From the NCBI GenBank assembly GCA_964489125.1, contig CAZAXY010000001.1:38556-102555 (forward strand): DNA of 64,000 nucleotides, read 5' to 3'. Each line of letters opens with the position of its first letter. The stretch's first letter is position 1. The notes beneath the pieces were generated by a model. That model was not told the DNA's origin. It worked only from the letters and a program-made list of their open reading frames with translations, and did not search any database. Both the position numbers and the translations under genes were made by a program. The DNA is from GYS-P2D sp964489125 (GTDB lineage: Bacteria > Bacteroidota > Bacteroidia > Chitinophagales > Saprospiraceae). This document shows positions 36,091-44,866 of the stretch, one piece after another.

Positions 36091-37419
36091 ATGGTTATAC
36101 ACTTAATTGCTATTGGAGGGAGCATCATGCATAACTTGGCAATGGAACTACAGGCGCTGGGGCATCAAGTCTCTGGATCAGATGATGAGATATACGAACC
36201 TGCTTTCAGCCGCTTACATTCTGTTGATTTATTACCATCACAGATGGGTTGGGAGGCCTCAAGAATCAACTCAGATATAGAACTTGTGATACTCGGTATG
36301 CATGCTCAACTGGACAATCCAGAGTTGTTAAAGGCGCAACAGTTGGGTTTACGCATTGAATCTTTTCCAGAATATATCGCTAAGCATATAGCTCCCAAAA
36401 AGAAGATAGTTGTTACCGGCAGTCATGGCAAAACAACCACGACCGCCATGATCATGTATGCTTTAAAAAAACTCGGAATGTCATTCGATTATCTCGTCGG
36501 CGGCTTAATAGACGGCTTTGACAGGATGGTGAGACTCTCTCAAGATACTCAAGTCGCAGTAGTAGAAGGTGATGAATACCTCAGCAGCAGATTAGACAGC
36601 CGACCTAAAATGTTGCACTACCAAGGTGACATTGTAATCACCACTGGCGTATCATGGGATCATATGAATGTATTTCCAACTTATGAGGATTATCTGTCTC
36701 AATTTATGAGCCTTTACGATTCTATGAATAACGAATCGATCATCATCTATGATGAGCGGGATCTTGCGTTAAAACGACTTATTGAGGAAGCACATACACC
36801 AAACAGGGTAGCCTATAAGCCTCTTAAGATTTCTGGTGATGGTGTCCTATACGAGAGTCAGGAGTTTTCGCTTAGTGTATTTGGTGCTCATAATCGGGCT
36901 AATCTACACGCAGCCATGATTGCTTGTCAACAGATAGGCGTAGAGCCAACTGAATTCCTTGCTGCAATGTATGACTTTAAAGGAGTAGATAAGAGACTGT
37001 CATTAATCAGTAGTGATCCAGTTATATACCGCGATTTTGCACACGCTCCGTCAAAAGTCAAAGCAACTGTAGGTGCAGTCAGAGAGAGATATACAGAGTC
37101 TAACATGCTCGCTCTGCTCGAGTTACATACTTATAGCAGTCTAAATGCCGAATTCATATCACAATATAGAGCCACACTCGATGATGCCGATCGTGTGATC
37201 ATCTTCTATGATCCAGAGGTGGTAGCTCGAAAAAGACTACCTACTCTTAGCATTGAATTTATTACAGAATGCTTTAACCATCCTAATATGCTAGTTGTTA
37301 ATCAAGTACAAGACCTGGAGACGGTACTAGCCCAATCTAAAGGCAAGTATGAAGTTTATCTGTTGATGAGTTCGGGTAATTTTGGAGACATTGTACCCGA
37401 GACACTCGTCAAAAACTAA
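36091..37419 (+). CDS. mpl: UDP-MurNAc:L-alanyl-gamma-D-glutamyl-meso-DAP ligase (murein tripeptide recycling)
   Basis: The 442-aa Mur-ligase begins MVIHLIAIGGSIMHNLAM, which supports ATG 36091 over the TTG four codons upstream. ATP-binding VTGSHGKTTTTAM, HNRANLHAAM and DFAHAPSKV fit Mpl rather than MurC (it is a GGSxM-type Rossmann start). Mpl reattaches recycled L-Ala-gamma-D-Glu-meso-DAP to UDP-MurNAc. It is divergent from the mnmD/lipoprotein unit. Confidence 0.88.
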   Translation: MVIHLIAIGGSIMHNLAMELQALGHQVSGSDDEIYEPAFSRLHSVDLLPSQMGWEASRINSDIELVILGMHAQLDNPELLKAQQLGLRIESFPEYIAKHIAPKKKIVVTGSHGKTTTTAMIMYALKKLGMSFDYLVGGLIDGFDRMVRLSQDTQVAVVEGDEYLSSRLDSRPKMLHYQGDIVITTGVSWDHMNVFPTYEDYLSQFMSLYDSMNNESIIIYDERDLALKRLIEEAHTPNRVAYKPLKISGDGVLYESQEFSLSVFGAHNRANLHAAMIACQQIGVEPTEFLAAMYDFKGVDKRLSLISSDPVIYRDFAHAPSKVKATVGAVRERYTESNMLALLELHTYSSLNAEFISQYRATLDDADRVIIFYDPEVVARKRLPTLSIEFITECFNHPNMLVVNQVQDLETVLAQSKGKYEVYLLMSSGNFGDIVPETLVKN

Positions 37420-37450
37420 GTCCAGTACTCACTTTACACGCACAGAATAC

Positions 37451-37458
37451 TATTTTTG
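37451..37458 (+). promoter_or_regulatory. Candidate -7 box for pdhB
   Basis: TATTTTTG fits TAnnTTTG and is 22 bases before the pdhB ATG, with no obvious -33 TTG. It lies 31 bases after the mpl stop, so pdhB may have its own promoter. Confidence 0.4.
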
Positions 37459-37480
37459 CACAAATATTCAACCTGTCGTC

Positions 37481-38461
37481 ATGAGTAGAATTATAACATT
37501 GAGAGAAGCCCTCGGAGAGGCAATGAGTGAAGAGATGAGAAGAGACCAAGATGTCTTTCTAATGGGAGAAGAAGTGGCTGAATATAATGGTGCCTACAAG
37601 GTGAGTAAAGGAATGCTAGATGAATTTGGCCCAGAACGAGTCATCGACACGCCGATCGCCGAACTAGGATTTGCTGGTATTGGCGTAGGTGCCGCAATGA
37701 ATGGGCTCCGTCCGATTGTGGAATTCATGACTTGGAACTTTGCTGTCCTGGCTTTTGATCAGATTGTTAACAATGCCGCTAAGACCTTATCCCAATCAGC
37801 GGGTCAATTCAGTTGCCCAATCGTGTTTAGGGGGCCGTCGGGAGCTGCGGGTCAATTAGCACAGCAACACTCACAGACTTTTGAGAGTTGGATGGCAAAT
37901 ACGCCAGGCCTTAAGGTTGTTTCTATTGTTGACCCCAAGGACTCTAAAGGACTCTTAAAATCAGCCATTCGTGACAATGATCCAGTCTGTTTTATGGAGT
38001 CAGAAATGCTCTATGGACTCAAGGGAGAAGTGCCAGAAGAAGAATACTTAACGCCAATCGGTGTTGCAGCTGTCAGAAAAGAAGGTACCGATGTCACCAT
38101 TGTTTCATTTAACAAGATGATGGAAGTGTCTAAGGCCGCAGCGACAGAATTAGAGAAAGAAGGTATTAGTGCAGAAGTGATTGATCTACGTACGATTAGA
38201 CCTTTAGATCATGCCACGATCGTAGAGTCTGTAAAGAAGACAAACAGACTTGTAGTAGTTGATGAATCTTGGCCATTTGCCGGTGTAAGCGCTGAGATAG
38301 CCTATGAGATTCAGAAATATGCATTTGATTATCTAGATGCGCCAGTAACTCGAGTAAATGCAGCTGATACATCATTACCATATGCCGCACCGTTTGTCGA
38401 GGAGTATATGCCTAATCCTGCCAAGGTGATTAAGGCTGTTAAAGAGGTCATGTATAGATAG
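37481..38461 (+). CDS. pdhB: Pyruvate dehydrogenase E1 component, beta subunit
   Basis: The 326-aa protein begins MSRIITLREALGEAMSEEM at ATG 37481; the frame extends upstream into the mpl 3' end but has no conserved sequence there. GEEVAEYNGAYKVSKGM, FRGPSGAAGQLAQQHSQ (which carries the active-site His) and DESWPFAGVSAEI are typical of E1-beta. It functions with an E1-alpha and E2 (not in the window) to feed acetyl-CoA to the TCA cycle. The alpha gene is not adjacent, unlike in many operons. Confidence 0.93.
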   Translation: MSRIITLREALGEAMSEEMRRDQDVFLMGEEVAEYNGAYKVSKGMLDEFGPERVIDTPIAELGFAGIGVGAAMNGLRPIVEFMTWNFAVLAFDQIVNNAAKTLSQSAGQFSCPIVFRGPSGAAGQLAQQHSQTFESWMANTPGLKVVSIVDPKDSKGLLKSAIRDNDPVCFMESEMLYGLKGEVPEEEYLTPIGVAAVRKEGTDVTIVSFNKMMEVSKAAATELEKEGISAEVIDLRTIRPLDHATIVESVKKTNRLVVVDESWPFAGVSAEIAYEIQKYAFDYLDAPVTRVNAADTSLPYAAPFVEEYMPNPAKVIKAVKEVMYR

Positions 38462-38498
38462 ATCTATCTGACACTTAATCAAGTTCGGCCAATCCAAC

Positions 38499-39377
38499 CT
38501 ACATGTTATCATCCGCAAATGCCGCAAAACGTTCGGCAGTATCGGTCCAGTTATCAGGATCTGTCCAACCGTGACCTTCACCTTCATAGATAATTAAGTC
38601 GTTAGTTACTCCAGAGCTATTTAATTCCTCTTGTAATGAAGTGCCTTGCGTTATTGGGATCAGTGGATCTTCATCACCCAGAAACTGTATGGTTGGCATA
38701 GTTGAACCATCTACAAAGTGTATGGGACTAACCTCATTATAAAAATCAGTGTCTGTAAGAGGCCTACCAGTAGCTGCAACAATAGCTGAGATGGTAGCAA
38801 TGAATGTAGGATTGTCAGAATCTACATATGATGGATCTAAAAAATTAGTTGGGCCAATTATATTACCGACTAGCTTAACATAATTATCCTCATTTCTTGA
38901 GTATGCATAGAGCAGTGTCATGTGTCCTCCCGCACTGACTCCAGCTAGCATTATATTATTGCTAATACCGAGCTCAGTATTGTCGTTCATCAAGTCTTGG
39001 ATTACAGCATTCACGTCATCCATATGATCGACAAATAATCGATCTGGATCGATATCAAGGCGGTAATTCATATTGGCAATGGCATAATCGGGCATGGTGG
39101 ATTGAAGCAGATCAACAATCCCATCAATATCACTCTTGTCTCCCGATGTCCAGCCACCGCCATGGATGAGCAATACGAGATCTGTCGATGCACTCGATCT
39201 CCCTGCTGGTAGAAACAAGTCATAAGTCTGCAACACATCACTCCCATAGGCAATATCGAAATCCTCTACAGCTGTACTGAAATCTTCTTGAATATCTACT
39301 TCTTCATCTCCACAAGCACAGATTACAATAACTAGTAGGAACAGAAAGGACTTTAAACCAATTGTGAGATACTTCAT
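38499..39377 (-). CDS. Lipoprotein alpha/beta hydrolase (BD-FAE/HSL-like esterase)
   Basis: The 292-aa protein starts at ATG 39377, giving a signal with lipobox-like ICACG; the longer frame upstream adds 29 residues that do not look coding. The oxyanion motif is HGGGWTSGD, the nucleophile is in GVSAGGH, the acid in DEDPLIP and the base in GEGHGW. These fit HSL/BD-FAE-type carboxylesterases. It is outer-membrane or periplasmic and probably cleaves acyl esters. Confidence 0.85.
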   Translation of the reverse strand: MKYLTIGLKSFLFLLVIVICACGDEEVDIQEDFSTAVEDFDIAYGSDVLQTYDLFLPAGRSSASTDLVLLIHGGGWTSGDKSDIDGIVDLLQSTMPDYAIANMNYRLDIDPDRLFVDHMDDVNAVIQDLMNDNTELGISNNIMLAGVSAGGHMTLLYAYSRNEDNYVKLVGNIIGPTNFLDPSYVDSDNPTFIATISAIVAATGRPLTDTDFYNEVSPIHFVDGSTMPTIQFLGDEDPLIPITQGTSLQEELNSSGVTNDLIIYEGEGHGWTDPDNWTDTAERFAAFADDNM

Positions 39378-39545
39378 AGTAGAGAAACGAAGCTTTTTTT
39401 GTTTTTGTGATATGCCAACTTTTTTATTTGCTGATTCTGTTGAGAGAAGACATATGATAGACATAACCCTTCATATTTGCTATCATCAATTAGGCGGTTC
39501 ATTCAAGCCTCGGGATAATGGAATATTTTGTAGATCCATAGATCT

Positions 39546-40643
39546 TTACACATTAAACCTAAAGTGCATAACATCACCATCTTCGACAATATAGTCCTTG
39601 CCCTCTACTCCTAATCGACCTGCTTCTTTGACTTTAGCTTCTGAACCATGCTCGATATAATCGACATACTTAATAACTTCTGCTCTAATAAAACCTTTTT
39701 CAAAATCCGTATGAATCACTCCTGCCGCTTGAGGCGCTGTAGATCCTTTAATTACCGTCCAAGCCCGCACCTCTTTCTCACCAGCTGTAAAGTAGGTGAT
39801 CAAGTTCAGTAGTTTATAGCTCGAGTGAATTAATCGATTGACCCCTGGCTCAGTCAAATCCATTTCTTCTAAGAACATAAGCTTCTCTTCATCTGTATCC
39901 AGCTGAATGATTTCTGCTTCGATTGCTGCGGAGATCAGGATCACTTCAGCATTTTCATCTTTGACATGATCTATGAGTGTAGCGGCATAGTCATTACCAT
40001 CCTTAGCGCTATTCTCGTCAACATTGCAGACATACAAAATCGGTTTAGCGGTCAACAAATACAATTCTTTAAACAGATCTTCATGTAGTTCAGGGACATC
40101 ATAAGCTCGGGCGGGTTTGCCAGTTTCTAAAAACTCTTTTAACTCCTTAGCGAATTCATAGCGCGCTTTATCCTCTTTGGCTCCACTTTTAGCTGCCTTC
40201 TGTAGTTTTTCCAGTCGCTTGTCAAGGCCATCAATATCCTTGAGTAACAATTCCGTATCGATGATATCCTTGTCTCTGACAGGATCTACATTCCCATCCA
40301 CATGAACTATGTTGTCATTGTCAAAACATCTGACCACATGTATGATAGCATCAACTTCACGTATGTTGGCTAAGAATTGATTTCCCAATCCCTCACCTTG
40401 GCTTGCCCCTTTAATTAGACCTGCGATATCTACGATATCTACTGTAGTAGGGATGATCTTCTGTGGAGAAATCAGATCTGACAGAGCTTGTAGTCTGCTG
40501 TCTGGTACTGTAATCACACCAACGTTAGGGTCTTTAGTAGCAAATGGATAGTTAGCAGCCAGAGCTTTGGCATTTGTTAATGCGTTAAACAGAGTGGATT
40601 TACCCACATTTGGCAACCCTACAATTCCACACTTGAGAGACAT
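39546..40643 (-). CDS. ychF: Ribosome-associated ATPase YchF
   Basis: The 365-aa Obg-family protein shows the Walker A GLPNVGKSTLFN (residues about 8-19), DIAGLIKGASQGEGLGN and CNVDENSAKDG (the YchF specificity site, NxxE, in place of NKxD), followed by the coiled-coil and TGS domains. It binds ATP rather than GTP and associates with ribosomes. The 40673-40680 box precedes it. Confidence 0.97.
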   Translation of the reverse strand: MSLKCGIVGLPNVGKSTLFNALTNAKALAANYPFATKDPNVGVITVPDSRLQALSDLISPQKIIPTTVDIVDIAGLIKGASQGEGLGNQFLANIREVDAIIHVVRCFDNDNIVHVDGNVDPVRDKDIIDTELLLKDIDGLDKRLEKLQKAAKSGAKEDKARYEFAKELKEFLETGKPARAYDVPELHEDLFKELYLLTAKPILYVCNVDENSAKDGNDYAATLIDHVKDENAEVILISAAIEAEIIQLDTDEEKLMFLEEMDLTEPGVNRLIHSSYKLLNLITYFTAGEKEVRAWTVIKGSTAPQAAGVIHTDFEKGFIRAEVIKYVDYIEHGSEAKVKEAGRLGVEGKDYIVEDGDVMHFRFNV

Positions 40644-40672
40644 GATGAACTTTTTTATCCGTAAAAAGATGC

Positions 40673-40680
40673 CAAAGATA
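40673..40680 (-). promoter_or_regulatory. Candidate -7 box for ychF
   Basis: TATCTTTG on the minus strand, 29 bases before the ychF ATG, fits TAnnTTTG. No -33 TTG is evident. Confidence 0.4.
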
Positions 40681-40705
40681 TTTTAATCTTACACATATTT
40701 GGGAC

Positions 40706-41314
40706 ATGAATTACCTGGCTCACTTATGCTTATCACTTGACGATCCACATATCATGCTCGGTAATTTCATTGCAGATGATATTACCACAAATGAAACCAA
40801 GACACTCTCGTTGGATATAGCGAGAGGGATACATCTACATCGTAAAATAGACTCTTATACCGATGTCCATCACTCATTTTTGCAATCAGTCGATCTCTTT
40901 AGAAACCGACATGGCAAGTATGCTACAGTCATCACAGACATATTGCATGATCATTTTTTGTGTCATAACTGGGAGCGATTCATAGATATATCCTTTAAAC
41001 AGTTTGAGCAACAAGTATATATTCAATTTGAAGATATGCTTCCAATCTTATCTGAGGGTGGACATAAACGGCATGTCGAGAGTCTATTAAAGCATCGGTA
41101 CCTGCACGTATACCAGAGCAAAGAAGGCATGTTAGGTGTTATGAAAAGGATGGATGATCGCACTCGATTTAAGAGTAACTTTGAGGGAGCAGTTATTGAA
41201 ATGTTTGATCATTTTGAGACACTCAATACCAATTTTATCACACTCTATGAGGGATTAGAGACTGAGCTTCCAGAAATGTGGCAATCAGTTCAAAAAGCCT
41301 ATCCTTCAAAATGA
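40706..41314 (+). CDS. Acyl carrier protein phosphodiesterase family protein (AcpH-like)
   Basis: The 202-aa protein begins MNYLAHLCLSLDDPHIMLGNFIADDI, split here as MNYLAHLCLSLDDP then HIMLGNFIADDI, matching the AcpH (DUF479) family, with GIHLHRKIDSYTDVH and DHFLCHNWERF carrying the metal-binding His/Asp residues. AcpH removes 4'-phosphopantetheine from acyl carrier protein. Activity here is by family only. Convergent with porT, overlapping it by 16 bases. Confidence 0.85.
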   Translation: MNYLAHLCLSLDDPHIMLGNFIADDITTNETKTLSLDIARGIHLHRKIDSYTDVHHSFLQSVDLFRNRHGKYATVITDILHDHFLCHNWERFIDISFKQFEQQVYIQFEDMLPILSEGGHKRHVESLLKHRYLHVYQSKEGMLGVMKRMDDRTRFKSNFEGAVIEMFDHFETLNTNFITLYEGLETELPEMWQSVQKAYPSK

Positions 41315-42045
41315 AAAGAAAAAGTCAAAACACGACTCAATAGTTTCTCAATAATTGTGGATTCTTCTATCTGATTATTAAATAGGAGGGTATTGTTGAT
41401 CCCTTGAGAAAACTTTATTTCTGGTGACAATATGAAGTAGGGAAAGAAAAACTGCATACCAATCCCAGCTTCTAATTGAAAATCATGCGGATCTACCTGT
41501 ATCAGTTGTTCAGAACCTATTGACATAGAGTTAGATGCTACATCAAATGAATAATTGATCCCTGCTACGACATAGGCTCGTTTATCTCTATAAGGAGCTG
41601 ATTTGAATCTCACCAAGAAAGGCAAATTGACAAATATCGATTGGATAGTTGTCCGTGGTGGTAAAATGTTCATGACTCCTTCTGCTGCTTGAAAATCTAT
41701 GTGTCGTGTTGCAAATGTAAATCCCGGAAGCGTCCTAATATCAAAGAATTCTCCTATCTTATAATTCACAATGCCTTGTACATTAAAGCCTATGGCTGGA
41801 GCTCCTTGTGCTCTCAGAAAATTGCGATTATCTATAAATTCTCTAGAATGAAATACCTGATGCTGTGAGGAGTTAAAACCTAATGATATACCGAAGTAAT
41901 AGTCCTTGTTCTTGTAATCAAGATAGTTGGTATTACTTTTATTGATTTGACTATACAGGGTAGAAATGCCCAATAAGCCTAAAAAGAGGCTTATGGTTAG
42001 TCGCAATATGACCAATTTATAGTCTAAAATGAACTGCATCATCAC
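41299..42045 (-). CDS. porT: PorT-family outer-membrane beta-barrel protein
   Basis: The 248-aa protein has an N-terminal export signal and a beta-barrel-like body ending in a C-terminal Phe-rich strand (FSFHFEG). The segments YYFGISLGFNSSQHQV, GFNVQGIVNYKIGEFFDIR and PGFTFATRHIDF recall PorT, a beta-barrel required for type IX secretion in Bacteroidota. The gene overlaps the neighbouring acpH-like gene by 16 bases. Other T9SS genes are not in the window. Confidence 0.78.
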   Translation of the reverse strand: MMMQFILDYKLVILRLTISLFLGLLGISTLYSQINKSNTNYLDYKNKDYYFGISLGFNSSQHQVFHSREFIDNRNFLRAQGAPAIGFNVQGIVNYKIGEFFDIRTLPGFTFATRHIDFQAAEGVMNILPPRTTIQSIFVNLPFLVRFKSAPYRDKRAYVVAGINYSFDVASNSMSIGSEQLIQVDPHDFQLEAGIGMQFFFPYFILSPEIKFSQGINNTLLFNNQIEESTIIEKLLSRVLTFSFHFEG

Positions 42046-42195
42046 GAGAATGAACTATTCAATTTCCGAAATATTGTAATCGCGGATGAATAAAACAATA
42101 ATGCAATTTTCTAAGATCTCGACATTTGCAAAAATATCGACATTGATCCTGTGATTATCAATGCTTTAGATATTCTATTTTCCTTAATAAAAGCG

Positions 42196-42203
42196 TATTT
42201 TTG
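42196..42203 (+). promoter_or_regulatory. Candidate gyrA -7 box
   Basis: TATTTTTG fits TAnnTTTG and lies 83 bases upstream of the gyrA ATG. It overlaps the first bases of the hairpin at 42202-42236. No -33 TTG is seen at the expected distance. Confidence 0.4.
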
Positions 42204-42236
42204 TAGCCATTTTGGATAGCACCCAATTTGGCTACA
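42202..42236 (+). promoter_or_regulatory. Nested inverted repeat in the gyrA promoter/leader
   Basis: TGTAGCCA (42202-42209) pairs perfectly with TGGCTACA (42229-42236), and an inner TTGG (42212-42215) pairs with CCAA (42223-42226). It begins at the -7 box and would be at or near the 5' end of the mRNA. It may be an operator or leader structure; no U-run follows it. Confidence 0.55.
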
Positions 42237-42286
42237 AATCGGGCTATTCCTTTATGAGAAAACTATATAATCAAAGCTAGCAGTAT

Positions 42287-44758
42287 ATGGCAGAGAATGA
42301 GCGCATAATTCCTATTAATATAGAGGACGAGATGAAGTCGGCATACATAGACTACTCTATGTCGGTTATTGTGTCACGTGCCCTACCTGACGTACGAGAT
42401 GGCCTCAAGCCAGTACATCGTCGCATACTCTACGGCATGTCAGATTTAGGACTTACCATCAGTAAACCACATAAGAAGTCCGCCAGAATAGTAGGAGAGG
42501 TGTTGGGTAAATATCACCCGCACGGTGATGGCTCAGTTTACGATGCTATGGTTCGTATGGCACAAGAGTGGAATATGCGCTATCCACTGGTGGATAAGCA
42601 AGGCAACTTTGGCTCAATCGAAGGAGATGGCCCGGCAGCCATGAGATATACTGAGGCTCGACTCAGCAAGTTAAGTGACGAAATCGTTGCAGATCTAAAG
42701 AAAGATACTGTCGACTTTCAACTGAACTTTGATGATTCTCTGGAGGAGCCAACAGTGATGCCTACACGCTATCCTAATCTCCTTGTGAATGGAGCAACAG
42801 GTATCGCCGTGGGTATGGCGACTAACATGTTACCGCACAATCTTCGAGAGGTCATTGATGGGATTGCCGCATTAGTGGATAATCCAGAGTTGGATACGGA
42901 GGGCCTGATGCAGTATGTCAAAGGTCCTGATTTTCCAACGGGAGGAATCATCTATGGTACAGAGGGAATAAAGAATGCATTTGAAACAGGTAGAGGCAAG
43001 ATTATTCTCAGAGGAAAAGTTGAGGTCGAGACGACACGAAACAATCGAGACCAGGTTGTAATTACTGAGATTCCGTATCAGGTCAACCAACAATCTCTCG
43101 TATTTAAGATACGAGATGCTGTAGAAGCAGAAAAAATCAAAGGCATATCCGCTATTAGAAATGAGTCAGATAGGCATGGTGTTAGAATCGTCCTCGATCT
43201 CAAGATGGATGCCATCGCCAATGTGGTGATCAGTCAACTTTACAAGTTTACACCGCTCCAGACTTCGTACGGAGTTAATAACGTAGTTCTCGTTAATGGG
43301 CGTCCCTTAACATTGAATCTGAAACAATTGATGGAAGAATTCATCAAGTTCAGATTGGAGGTCATCACACGTCGCACTCAATATGATCTGCGCAAAGCTG
43401 AGGAACGAGCTCATATATTAGAGGGCCTCCTAATTGCTCTTGACAATCTTGATGAGGTCATAGCACTGATCAGAAAGTCTAAAGACGTAGAGACTGCAAG
43501 ACAAGGGCTGATGTCAACATTTAAATTGACGGAGATTCAGGCTCGTGCAATACTCGACATGAGACTAATGAAACTCACTGGTTTAGAGCGTGAGAAGGTT
43601 CAATTAGAGTATGACGAGTTAATGGCTAAGATTACAGACTATAAGGACATCCTAGCGAATGAGGGGAGGCGTAAGACTATTCTTAAAGACGAACTGAGCG
43701 AGGTCAGAGAGACTTTCGGGGATGATCGTCGTACACAGATCTCTCATGCTGATGGAGAGATATCTATAGAGGATATGATTCCTAACGATGAAGTGGTTAT
43801 CACTATCTCGAGTCTCGGATATGTAAAACGCACGAAAGCTTTAGAATATAAGTCCCAGGGCAGGGGAGGACGAGGATCGAAGGGAAGCAAGACTCGTGAT
43901 GCAGATTTTGTGGAGCACTTATTTGTCGCTGATACGCATAACTACTTACTCTTATTCACCGAGCAAGGAAGGTGTTTTTGGGTGAGGGTATATGAGATAC
44001 CAGAAGCCTCTAAAAACGCTCAAGGGCGAGTGATTCAAAACATCATAGCCATTCCTAAAACAGATAATGTCAAAGGCTATATTATTGTTAAGGACCTAAA
44101 GGATAAAGAGTTCTTAGATGAGCATTTTATCATGTTTTGCACAAAAAAAGGAATTATTAAAAAGACTAATCTCGAGGCATTCAGTCGTCCACGTACGAAT
44201 GGTATCAATGCAATTACCATTAATGAGGGAGATCAACTCTTGGGTGTAAAACTCACCGATGGAGCCAATGATGTATTCTTAGCTAATCGAGGCGGTCGTG
44301 CAATTAGGTTCGATGAGAGTAAGGTTCGTGCAATGGGACGAAGTGCTGCGGGTGTAAAAGGAATAACACTCGACAATGATCAGGATGAAGTCGTTGGAAT
44401 GGTATGTATACCTCAAGATGACTTTACAACGAGCATATTCGTAGTGAGTGATGAAGGTTTCGGTAAGCGATCTGATAAAGAAGATTATCGTAAGACGAAT
44501 AGAGGTGGCAAGGGTGTAAAGACTCTTAATGTGACAGACAAAACTGGTAGTGTTTTTGCCATCAAAGGGATCGCAGATGATGATGACTTAATCGTAACAA
44601 CTAAGAATGGTATTGTCATCAGGATTAATGCTGGAGAGTTTAGGATCATGGGACGTGCTACTCAAGGAGTCAAAGTGATTAATATTGGTAACAAAGATCA
44701 AATCGCAGACATCGGAGTGGTCAGAGATGTTAGGGGAGAAAATTCGGAAGAAGAATAA
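42287..44758 (+). CDS. gyrA: DNA gyrase subunit A
   Basis: The 823-aa protein starts MAENERIIPINIEDEMKSAY, has the catalytic Tyr121 in AAMRYTEARL and the GyrA box as QGRGGRG (about residue 523), so it is GyrA rather than ParC. It introduces negative supercoils with GyrB (not here). In the quinolone region HPHGDGSVYD, the residue aligned with E. coli Ser83 is Gly82 and that aligned with Asp87 is Asp86. The C-terminal beta-pinwheel repeats are complete, ending in an acidic tail. Confidence 0.97.
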   Translation: MAENERIIPINIEDEMKSAYIDYSMSVIVSRALPDVRDGLKPVHRRILYGMSDLGLTISKPHKKSARIVGEVLGKYHPHGDGSVYDAMVRMAQEWNMRYPLVDKQGNFGSIEGDGPAAMRYTEARLSKLSDEIVADLKKDTVDFQLNFDDSLEEPTVMPTRYPNLLVNGATGIAVGMATNMLPHNLREVIDGIAALVDNPELDTEGLMQYVKGPDFPTGGIIYGTEGIKNAFETGRGKIILRGKVEVETTRNNRDQVVITEIPYQVNQQSLVFKIRDAVEAEKIKGISAIRNESDRHGVRIVLDLKMDAIANVVISQLYKFTPLQTSYGVNNVVLVNGRPLTLNLKQLMEEFIKFRLEVITRRTQYDLRKAEERAHILEGLLIALDNLDEVIALIRKSKDVETARQGLMSTFKLTEIQARAILDMRLMKLTGLEREKVQLEYDELMAKITDYKDILANEGRRKTILKDELSEVRETFGDDRRTQISHADGEISIEDMIPNDEVVITISSLGYVKRTKALEYKSQGRGGRGSKGSKTRDADFVEHLFVADTHNYLLLFTEQGRCFWVRVYEIPEASKNAQGRVIQNIIAIPKTDNVKGYIIVKDLKDKEFLDEHFIMFCTKKGIIKKTNLEAFSRPRTNGINAITINEGDQLLGVKLTDGANDVFLANRGGRAIRFDESKVRAMGRSAAGVKGITLDNDQDEVVGMVCIPQDDFTTSIFVVSDEGFGKRSDKEDYRKTNRGGKGVKTLNVTDKTGSVFAIKGIADDDDLIVTTKNGIVIRINAGEFRIMGRATQGVKVINIGNKDQIADIGVVRDVRGENSEEE

Positions 44759-44866
44759 TTAATGCCTTAACATTTCAAAATATTATTTTTAAGCTTTTTT
44801 TAAAGATGTGATGGAGTACGATCACGTCAGGACAACGTAAATAATACTTGAAACAAAAATTTTCTA

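Noticed and set aside
37382..37480. Extended pdhB N-terminus from ATG 37382
   Set aside because: These 33 residues overlap the mpl 3' end in another frame and have no E1-beta homology; a TAnnTTTG box lies before the ATG at 37481.
39378..39464. Extended start of the lipoprotein esterase
   Set aside because: The extra 29 residues precede a complete signal peptide and are unlikely to be translated.
42287..44758. Topoisomerase IV subunit A (ParC)
   Set aside because: A GyrA box (QGRGGRG) and six-bladed C-terminal repeats are present, fitting GyrA.
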